A stretch of DNA of 21,588 bases from DAOUGC01 sp034429695 (lineage in GTDB: Bacteria > Chloroflexota > Anaerolineae > Anaerolineales > Anaerolineaceae): contig DAOUGC010000028.1 in NCBI GenBank assembly GCA_034429695.1, positions 1-21,588 of the forward strand, read 5' to 3'. The position numbers were made by a program, and so were the translations under genes. The notes below the pieces were generated by a model. It was given only the letters and a program-made list of their open reading frames with translations. It was not told the origin of the DNA and ran no database searches. Positions 1 to 6,409 of the stretch are shown here, in pieces (position 1 is the stretch's first letter; each line of letters opens with the position of its first letter).

Positions 1-1
1 C

Positions 2-628
2 ACCCCAACCGAAACCCCCACCGCCACCATCACCGCACCACCTGAGGATCCTGCCATCACCCTTGGTCAAGCCACCGGCCGTGATAACCTGGATGGCACG
101 GGTGGGTTCGGGCTGTCCTCCCCCTATGACGACGGCACATCCCGCATGAGTATCAGCAATGGGGTCATGAACCTGTCCAGCACCAGCACCCAGGGTTGGC
201 GCGGCTGGCGCTTGCGCCCTCCCGAGCTGACCAATGCTTACATTGAAGCCACTTTCAACACCGTCTCGTGCTCTGGCAGTGATACATGGGGCGTGGTCTT
301 CCGTGCCCGCAGTTACGACAGCGGTTTTGGGTACTACTACGGCATGACCTGTGACGGGCGTTACTCACTCTCGCGCTGGGATGACAACGGAACCCGCGCG
401 CTTATCTCGCTCACCAGTAGCGATAAGATCCTGTCAGGCAACGGACAGACCAATCGTCTGGGCATCTGGACGCAGGGCAACCGCATTAAACTCTATATGA
501 ACGGCAAGCTGATCCATGAGATCGATGATACAGCCTTCACCAAGGGATATTACGGTCCTTTCATTTCCGGGTATTCAGGTGGTCTGTCTGTGCAACTGGA
601 TGGCATTGCCTATTGGAACATCCCGTAA
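2..628 (+). CDS. C-terminal part of exported protein with LamG/DUF1080-like domain (5' end outside window)
   Basis: The reading frame is open from the left edge to a TAA at 626-628, giving the last 208 residues of a longer protein. The first visible residues are a Thr/Pro-rich linker (TPTETPTATIT), typical of extracytoplasmic spacers in Chloroflexota. After it comes a domain of about 180 residues rich in aromatic and Gly residues, with strand-like segments such as WGVVFRARSYDSGFGYYYG and, near the end, NRLGIWTQGNRIKLYMNGKL. This NRL..(I/L)Y.NG pattern is characteristic of concanavalin-like (LamG / 3-keto-disaccharide hydrolase, DUF1080) jelly-roll domains, which often bind or act on carbohydrates. 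I see no catalytic signature, so binding or hydrolysis cannot be told apart. An internal ATG at 146 is not a credible start because the domain begins before it. The next gene starts 2 nt after the stop with no terminator between them. The family call is moderate. Confidence 0.6.
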   Translation, partial: TPTETPTATITAPPEDPAITLGQATGRDNLDGTGGFGLSSPYDDGTSRMSISNGVMNLSSTSTQGWRGWRLRPPELTNAYIEATFNTVSCSGSDTWGVVFRARSYDSGFGYYYGMTCDGRYSLSRWDDNGTRALISLTSSDKILSGNGQTNRLGIWTQGNRIKLYMNGKLIHEIDDTAFTKGYYGPFISGYSGGLSVQLDGIAYWNIP

Positions 629-630
629 TC

Positions 631-1230
631 ATGTTCACCGCCCCCAATCCCGAACTTCGTACCAGAGTGGTGGCCGCAGCCCGCGGGTTGCTGGAACAAC
701 GCCCGGTATTTCTGGATACCGAAACCACCGGCCTGGACGGTGCTGCCGAAATCGTCGAGATCGCCATCACCGATACAGACGGTTCTGTTCTATTTGAATC
801 GCTGGTGCGTCCCAGCAAACCCATTCCATATGAAGCCACAGCCATTCACCATATCAGCAATGACATGGTGCGAAATGCCCGTCCGTGGCTGACCATCTTT
901 CCCACGGTGAGATCCATCCTGGCTGGCCGGTTGATCGCTATCTATAACGAGGAATATGATACTCGCCTCATGCGCCAGTCTCACGCTGCCTATCGTTTGC
1001 CCTGGAAGGAAACCTTTCAAACGACCTGCGTGATGAAATTGTATGCACAATTCCGCGCCGAATGGGACCCGCGCCGCAGATCCTATCGCTATTTCAGCCT
1101 GGATGCAGCCGGAAAACAATGCCGTCTGTCGCTGCCCAACTCTCATCGGGCAACGGACGACACTTTGCTGACCCGTGCCCTGTTGTATTACATGGCCGGC
1201 ATTGACCCCAACCTTCCACCTCATAACTAA
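631..1230 (+). CDS. DnaQ/epsilon-type DEDDh 3'-5' exonuclease
   Basis: This 199-residue protein is a single exonuclease domain of the DEDDh (ribonuclease T / DnaQ) superfamily, which removes nucleotides from 3' ends with two metal ions. The motifs are complete. ExoI is FLDTETTG with D29 and E31. ExoII is IYNEEYD with D110. ExoIII is HRATDD with H172 and D177 (HxAxxD). There is no polymerase, BRCT or helicase extension, so it is a free-standing nuclease of about the size of an epsilon subunit core. I chose the ATG at 631, 2 nt after the previous stop. A TTG at 613 would overlap that gene and add six residues with no conserved content. No good Shine-Dalgarno is visible, so translation may rely on coupling to the upstream gene. 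Twenty nt downstream begins the helicase/nuclease cluster, suggesting a role in DNA end processing rather than replication proofreading. The role is inference. Confidence 0.85.
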   Translation: MFTAPNPELRTRVVAAARGLLEQRPVFLDTETTGLDGAAEIVEIAITDTDGSVLFESLVRPSKPIPYEATAIHHISNDMVRNARPWLTIFPTVRSILAGRLIAIYNEEYDTRLMRQSHAAYRLPWKETFQTTCVMKLYAQFRAEWDPRRRSYRYFSLDAAGKQCRLSLPNSHRATDDTLLTRALLYYMAGIDPNLPPHN

Positions 1231-1250
1231 CCTGTCATTCACGGACCCGC

Positions 1251-3359
1251 TTGGAACCCTTCCTGTTATCAAACCTCCAGAACGACATCGTCAATGCTCC
1301 ACCCCTCGGCAGCCTCTTTCTGGAAGGACCAGCCGGATGTGGAAAAACCACGGCTGCCGTCGAACGGTTGTTGAAAATGATCCGTTGCGGCATCCCAGCC
1401 GAAAATATTCTGGTGTTGGCCCCGCAGCGCACTGCAGCCCTACCCTACTACCGTGCGCTCCAGTCACCGGATCTGCCGCCCGGAGGCATGGTGGATATTG
1501 TCACCATGGGCGGTCTGGGCCAGCGCATGATCGAGTTGTTTTGGGCGCTGATCGCCCGGAATGCCGGCTTTGAGCACCCCGAGAACCCTCCCTCATTCCT
1601 CACCCTGGAGACAGCCCAGTATTATCTGGCTGGTATTGTGGCCCCACTCTTCAGACAGGGCATGTTTGACACCATCCATCTCGATCGCAACCGGCTGCTA
1701 ACCCAGATTATTGACAACCTCAACAAGGCTGCCGCCACAGGCATGCAGGTTGGTGAAATTAGCCTGCGCCTTAAAGCGGCTTACCAGGGAAAACCCGCCC
1801 AGGAACGTGCATTTGATGATGCCCAGCAGGCGGCCGACCGATTCCGCACATTTTGCATGCAAAACAATCTGCTGGATTTCTCACTTCAACTCGATGTATT
1901 TGCCCGCCATGTGTGGACTGAACCCGCCTGCCGCCAGTATCTATCCGCACGCTACCGCCATCTCATCTATGACAACGCGGAAGAGGACGTACCGGTTGTG
2001 CACGACATGGTCGCTCAATGGCTGCCAGATTTCGACTCCAGTTTGATCATCTTTGACCAGGACGCGGGGTATCGCGTCTTCCTCGGTGCGGACGTGGATA
2101 GTGCATACGCGCTTAAATCGCTATGCGAAGAAAGCCAAATGCTTGCGGACTCTTTCATCAACCCTCCGGAGATGGAGGCATTTCACACCGCATTATCCGC
2201 CACCATACAGCGCACCGAAGCCACGTTGGCAGCCGATCCGTGTCCGGCTGCCAGTTTTCATTTCAACCAGTTTTTACCCCAGACCATTGAATGGCTTGGT
2301 CAGGCGATCCAGCATTTGGTCGATCACGAAGGGGTGCCACCGGGGGAGATTGTTGTTATGGCGCCGTACATGAGCGACTCCATGTGCTTCGCCATCAGCA
2401 ACCGGCTGGAATCCTGCGGAATACCCTCCATCTCGCACCGCCCATCCCGCAGCCTCGCTGAAGAACCGGTGGTGCGCTGCCTGCTGACCCTGGCCAAACT
2501 GGGTCATCCCCACTGGAACCTGGCCACCACACGGGCTGGGGTGCGCAACGCCCTGTTGCTCGCCCTGCAGGACATGGACCTGGTGCGCGCCGAGTTGCTG
2601 GCAAAAGCGGTATATCGTGAAAATTCCAGCGGCGAAGGATTGCAGCCGTTTGAAAAGGTCAACCCTGCCACAAGGGAACGCATCACCTATACCCTGGGCG
2701 CCAGTTACAACACATTGGTTCAATGGCTGAATACTGTGATGACGGAACCTGAAGAGGAGCTGGATGTATTCATCAGCCGTTTGTACAGTGAAGTGTTATC
2801 ACAGCCAGGCTTTGGTTTTCATGCCCGTTTCGACACCGCTTCGATCGCCTCCCGATTGGTTGAAAGCGCCCAAAAATTCCGACGCTCCGTGCAAATGAGT
2901 GAACCCGCCGGACGCGGGCGGGAGTACATTCGCATGGTGGAGGAAGGTGTACTGGCAGCCCAGTATCTATTTAGCTGGGACACTGCCGAAAATGACGCCG
3001 TATTGATCGCTCCTGCTTTCACCTTCGTGATCGCCAATCGTCCGGTGCGCTTCCAATTCTGGCTCGATATCGGCTCAACGGGTTGGTGGGAACGGCTCTA
3101 TCAGCCGTTGACCCACCCCATCGTGCTCAGCCGTCGCTGGCAGGAAGGCGCCATCTGGACCGATGCCGATGAGTACCGCACCAATCAGGCCAGCCTTGCC
3201 CGTCTGACCGTCGGGCTGTGCCGGCGCTGCTCAGAACATGTATACCTGTGCGCCGCCACTTACAGTGAGAGCGGCGAGGAACAGCGCGGTCCGCTGATCG
3301 CCGCCCTGCAAAAGATGACCCGACGCTTCCAGTTCAACCTGGAGGTGGCTGATGTTTAA
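1251..3359 (+). CDS. AddB-like SF1 helicase-fold protein with degenerate motifs and no nuclease domain
   Basis: This 702-residue protein begins with an intact Walker A, GPAGCGKT (about residues 26-33), and a motif Ia-like LVLAPQRTAA. Later SF1 motifs are recognisable but damaged. The Walker B region reads LIYDNAEED (about 236-244) instead of DExQD. Motif III is FDQDAGYRVFLGAD. Motif VI is TVGLCRRCSEHVYLC (about 652-666), where an active UvrD has YVxxTRA+. The tail EEQRGPLIAAL resembles the C-terminal segment of AddB/AdnA-type proteins. Bacillus AddB likewise keeps Walker A, lacks the other helicase motifs, and is the Chi-recognition subunit. Unlike AddB (about 1150 residues with a C-terminal Fe-S nuclease), this protein stops before any nuclease domain; a matching nuclease is encoded two genes downstream. 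The start is TTG at 1251, because the only in-frame upstream space is 24 nt after a stop. The stop overlaps the next gene's ATG by 8 nt. The AddB-like role is inference. Confidence 0.72.
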   Translation: MEPFLLSNLQNDIVNAPPLGSLFLEGPAGCGKTTAAVERLLKMIRCGIPAENILVLAPQRTAALPYYRALQSPDLPPGGMVDIVTMGGLGQRMIELFWALIARNAGFEHPENPPSFLTLETAQYYLAGIVAPLFRQGMFDTIHLDRNRLLTQIIDNLNKAAATGMQVGEISLRLKAAYQGKPAQERAFDDAQQAADRFRTFCMQNNLLDFSLQLDVFARHVWTEPACRQYLSARYRHLIYDNAEEDVPVVHDMVAQWLPDFDSSLIIFDQDAGYRVFLGADVDSAYALKSLCEESQMLADSFINPPEMEAFHTALSATIQRTEATLAADPCPAASFHFNQFLPQTIEWLGQAIQHLVDHEGVPPGEIVVMAPYMSDSMCFAISNRLESCGIPSISHRPSRSLAEEPVVRCLLTLAKLGHPHWNLATTRAGVRNALLLALQDMDLVRAELLAKAVYRENSSGEGLQPFEKVNPATRERITYTLGASYNTLVQWLNTVMTEPEEELDVFISRLYSEVLSQPGFGFHARFDTASIASRLVESAQKFRRSVQMSEPAGRGREYIRMVEEGVLAAQYLFSWDTAENDAVLIAPAFTFVIANRPVRFQFWLDIGSTGWWERLYQPLTHPIVLSRRWQEGAIWTDADEYRTNQASLARLTVGLCRRCSEHVYLCAATYSESGEEQRGPLIAALQKMTRRFQFNLEVADV
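3341..3345 (+). promoter_or_regulatory. Ribosome binding site for the UvrD-like helicase, inside the upstream gene
   Basis: GGAGG lies within the last codons of the AddB-like gene, 6 nt before the ATG at 3352. It fixes the start of the helicase gene and indicates translational coupling across the 8-nt overlap. Confidence 0.75.
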
Positions 3360-5592
3360 ACCCCGCCCTGCCCAGGCAGCCGTTTTGCGCTACCGTTCAG
3401 GAAAAATGGGCGTTGCTGCCGTGCCCGGCAGCGGCAAGACCCAGGTGTTGTCATGCCTGGCCGCCGATCTGATTGCCGAAGGTGCGTTGGAGGATGATCA
3501 GGAGGTGCTGGTGGTCACCCTGGTCAATTCAGCCGTCAGTAATTTTGCCCACCGCATCGAGGGTTTTATCAAAGAACGCCGCATGTTGCCGCGTATGGGA
3601 TATCGTGTACGCACCCTGCACGGTCTGGCAAATGACATCCTGCGCGAACGCCCCGACCTGGCTGGCCTGCCCAATCACTTCCAGATCGTTGATGATCTGG
3701 AGTCAGAACGCATCCTCCTTAATGCAGCCCGCTCCTGGCTGGCTGAACATCCACAGTTTATTGACACATACGAAAACCCCGAAAAACCATTCTCCAACCT
3801 GGCTCAACAGCAAAAATCGTGGGAAGAAACCGTCACAGACATGGCCCGCGCATTCATCGGCATGTCAAAGGACCTTGAACTGACCCCCGAAGACCTGCGC
3901 CTGCGCATGGATGCGCTCGAGGTGGACGACGATTTGCTTTCGATGGGATTGGCGATCTATACCGATTATCAGCGCAGCCTGGCAAACCAGGCAGCCATTG
4001 ATTTTGCCGATCTGATCCGCCTGGCGCTTCAGTCTTTACGCATGGATGCAGATTTTCTGGAACGCATGCGCCGTCGTTTCCCTTACATCCTTGAAGACGA
4101 AGCCCAGGACAGCTCTCGCTTGCAGGAGTGCATGCTCAGCCTGTTGTGCGGCCCGGAGGGAAACTGGGTGCGCATGGGCGACCCCAACCAGGCCATCTAC
4201 GAGACCTTCACCACCGCCAGCCCGCACTATCTGCTTGATTTTCGCAACCGGCCGGACGTGCTCAAGTTGGACCTGCCGAATTCTGGCCGCTCCACCCGGA
4301 AAATCATCAAACTGGCAAACCACCTGGTGGACTGGTCCATCAATCACCATCCCAATCCACAACTGTGTGATGCCCTGAACCCGCCTTACATACAACCCAC
4401 ACCTCACGGTGACCCGCAGGAGAACCCCGAAGGTGATACGGGCAGCATTTTCCTCTCAGACCGCAAACATGCCCCCGACGAGGAACTGCGCATCATTGTA
4501 AAATCACTCTCCAACTACCTGCAAACCAATCCAGACTGCACCGTTGCCGTGATGTCCACCAGTAATGCCCGCGGCGCAAAACTGGCAACCGCTTTTCGTG
4601 ACGCAAGGTTGCAGGTGGTTGAACTGTTACGCACGTCAGAATCCACCCGCCGCACCGCCCAGTTGATCACATGCGTGCTGCGCTGTCTGGCCATGCCCGA
4701 ATCATCGCCGTTGATCAGCCTGCTGTACAAAGAGATGCATCTGCAAGCCCTGCAAAATGATGAGACCAGGGATAAGGCTGAACAGGTGATCGACCTGCTG
4801 CGCCGTTGCCGCCATGTGGAAGATTTCATCGCACCTTTTGTTGATCATGACTGGCTGGAAGAATTGGCGCGCAAGGATACCCCGGCTGAGCTTCTGGATG
4901 AGCTGTTTCGCCTGCGGAACCTGCTGCGCCGTTGGCAGCAAGCCTCTCTATTACCCATTGATCAACTGGTGCTCACCATCTCAGGCGACCTGTTCAGCGA
5001 ACCAGCCGATCTTGCGCTGGCTCACAAACTGGCTTTGCTGCTGGAGAATACCGCCCGCGCCCACCCAGATTTTGGGTTGTTTGAATTTGCCCAGGATCTG
5101 GATGAGGTGGTGAAAAATAAACGCAAGATGCTGGGTTTTGCCGATGAAGACACCGGTTTTGACCCCGACGCTCATCGCGGAAAGGTCGTCGTCTCCACCA
5201 TGCACCGCGCCAAGGGGCTTGAATGGGACCGCGTCTATCTGACCTCGGTTAATACCTACGACTTCCCATCCGGGTTCCCCTATGAAAGCTACATCTCCGA
5301 GAAGTGGTACATTCGCGGGCAGCTCAACCTGCCGGCTGAGATCATCGCCCGGCTGAAAGCTCTGGCCGTCGGTGATGTGGTTGGGCTAAACTTGGAGGAA
5401 GGCGAAGCCACCCGCATGGCGCGCCGTGATTACTCAGCCGAACGATTACGCCTGTTGTACGTTGGCATCACCCGTGCCCGCCGCGATTTGTGCATGACCT
5501 GGAACACGGGCAAGCAGGGTCGTGAACAACAATCCATGGCGCTGGAAGAACTGTGCCGTTTCTGGCAGGAAGCAGGTGATGGTGTTGATTAG
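3352..5592 (+). CDS. UvrD/PcrA/AddA-like SF1A DNA helicase
   Basis: This 746-residue ATP-dependent DNA translocase has a full set of SF1A motifs. Motif I is VPGSGKT (about 24-30), Ia is VVTLVNSAVSNF, II is LEDEAQDSS (about 247-255), III is GDPNQAIYETF (276-286), IV is NSGRSTRK, V is STMHRAKGLEWDRVYL (about 614-629) and VI is LLYVGITRARRDL (about 699-712). It is therefore expected to be an active 3'-5' helicase, in contrast to its degenerate upstream partner. It ends soon after motif VI, with no PD-(D/E)XK nuclease domain of the kind that AddA and RecB carry at the C terminus. The ATG at 3352 is supported by GGAGG 6 nt upstream, and the gene overlaps the following nuclease gene by 14 nt. The context implies that it is the motor of a multi-subunit resection complex. 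A stand-alone UvrD-like repair helicase is the alternative. Confidence 0.88.
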   Translation: MFKPRPAQAAVLRYRSGKMGVAAVPGSGKTQVLSCLAADLIAEGALEDDQEVLVVTLVNSAVSNFAHRIEGFIKERRMLPRMGYRVRTLHGLANDILRERPDLAGLPNHFQIVDDLESERILLNAARSWLAEHPQFIDTYENPEKPFSNLAQQQKSWEETVTDMARAFIGMSKDLELTPEDLRLRMDALEVDDDLLSMGLAIYTDYQRSLANQAAIDFADLIRLALQSLRMDADFLERMRRRFPYILEDEAQDSSRLQECMLSLLCGPEGNWVRMGDPNQAIYETFTTASPHYLLDFRNRPDVLKLDLPNSGRSTRKIIKLANHLVDWSINHHPNPQLCDALNPPYIQPTPHGDPQENPEGDTGSIFLSDRKHAPDEELRIIVKSLSNYLQTNPDCTVAVMSTSNARGAKLATAFRDARLQVVELLRTSESTRRTAQLITCVLRCLAMPESSPLISLLYKEMHLQALQNDETRDKAEQVIDLLRRCRHVEDFIAPFVDHDWLEELARKDTPAELLDELFRLRNLLRRWQQASLLPIDQLVLTISGDLFSEPADLALAHKLALLLENTARAHPDFGLFEFAQDLDEVVKNKRKMLGFADEDTGFDPDAHRGKVVVSTMHRAKGLEWDRVYLTSVNTYDFPSGFPYESYISEKWYIRGQLNLPAEIIARLKALAVGDVVGLNLEEGEATRMARRDYSAERLRLLYVGITRARRDLCMTWNTGKQGREQQSMALEELCRFWQEAGDGVD
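5567..5570 (+). promoter_or_regulatory. Ribosome binding site deciding the nuclease start
   Basis: AGGA sits 8 nt before the ATG at 5579, inside the helicase gene. It supports that ATG rather than the GTG at 5522, which would create a 71-nt overlap and an N-terminal extension with no family similarity. Confidence 0.55.
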
Positions 5593-6409
5593 CCCCAACT
5601 TTTCCTTCAGCCAGAGCAGCCTGCAGGCTTTCGTTGACTGTCAGCGCTGTTTTGAATTGCGTTACATTGAAAAGCTGCGTTATCCTGCCATTATCAGCCA
5701 GCCGGTTTTGGAACGCGAACACCAGATGGATGTTGGGCAGCTATTTCACCGCCTGGTGCAGCAATACTTTGTCGGCATTCCACCTGCGATCCTTTCAGAG
5801 AACATTAAGGACGCTCAGACTGCCGGGTGGAGGCAGGCATGGCTGGCATTCGCCCCGCTGATTGGGCTGCCGGAAATCCGTTATCCAGAACACACCCTGT
5901 GCGCCTCGCTGGACGGTCACCGTCTGGTGGCAAAGTTCGACCTGATCTGCGTGGAAAAGGGCGAACGCATCCTGATTATGGACTGGAAGACCAGCCAGCA
6001 CAGGCCAAAATCCACATGGCTGCAGGAACGGATCCAAACCCGTCTCTACCGCTGGATGGCGGCGCACGCCACAGCCCACCTGCATGGCGGTTCGCCGGTG
6101 TCTCCTGAACAGGTTGAAATGGTTTACTGGTTTCCAGCATTTCCCGACCAGCCCGAAAGGTTGCCTTATTCCACCAGTCAATTCCAGGCAGATGAACAAT
6201 TCCTGTTGGAGTTAATCGGCGATATCTGCTCCCGGCAAGCCGGTCATTTCTTCCTGACCCATCAGGAACGCCGCTGTGAGTTTTGCGAGTACCGTTCCTT
6301 GTGCGGGAGAGGGGTGGAAGCAGGTCAAATGGATGATGAAGACGAAATCACCCAACCGGATGGGCCGCTGAGTATTGATTTTGACAGCCTGGCGGAGATT
6401 GAGTTTTGA
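5579..6409 (+). CDS. Stand-alone RecB/AddB/Cas4-type PD-(D/E)XK nuclease with putative 4Fe-4S cysteines
   Basis: This 276-residue protein starts like other RecB-family nuclease domains: SFSQSSLQAFVDCQRCFELRYIxxL at about residues 9-33. The core follows: H57 in VGQLFHRLV, D121 in LVAKFDLI, the D135-W136-K137 catalytic motif in ILIMDWKTS, and Q153/Y157 in the QxxxY helix. Cys21 and/or Cys24 plus Cys233, Cys236 and Cys242 (CEFC then LC) have the one-near-the-N-terminus, three-near-the-C-terminus spacing of the 4Fe-4S clasp in AddB and Cas4. The protein matches the nuclease portion missing from the AddB-like gene. The C-terminal tail is acidic. It overlaps the helicase gene upstream by 14 nt, and its TGA overlaps the recJ TTG by 4 nt, so its production should be tied to both. 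There are no cas genes nearby, so a Cas4 role in CRISPR adaptation is not supported. Confidence 0.85.
   Translation: MVLISPNFSFSQSSLQAFVDCQRCFELRYIEKLRYPAIISQPVLEREHQMDVGQLFHRLVQQYFVGIPPAILSENIKDAQTAGWRQAWLAFAPLIGLPEIRYPEHTLCASLDGHRLVAKFDLICVEKGERILIMDWKTSQHRPKSTWLQERIQTRLYRWMAAHATAHLHGGSPVSPEQVEMVYWFPAFPDQPERLPYSTSQFQADEQFLLELIGDICSRQAGHFFLTHQERRCEFCEYRSLCGRGVEAGQMDDEDEITQPDGPLSIDFDSLAEIEF

Noticed and set aside
516..845. Short overlapping open frames on both strands around the first gene junction
   Set aside because: They overlap the exported protein and the exonuclease gene in other frames and show no family similarity or translation signals.
5579..6409. Cas4 of a CRISPR-Cas system
   Set aside because: No cas1, cas2 or repeat array is present in the window, and the neighbours are AddAB-like helicase subunits and recJ.
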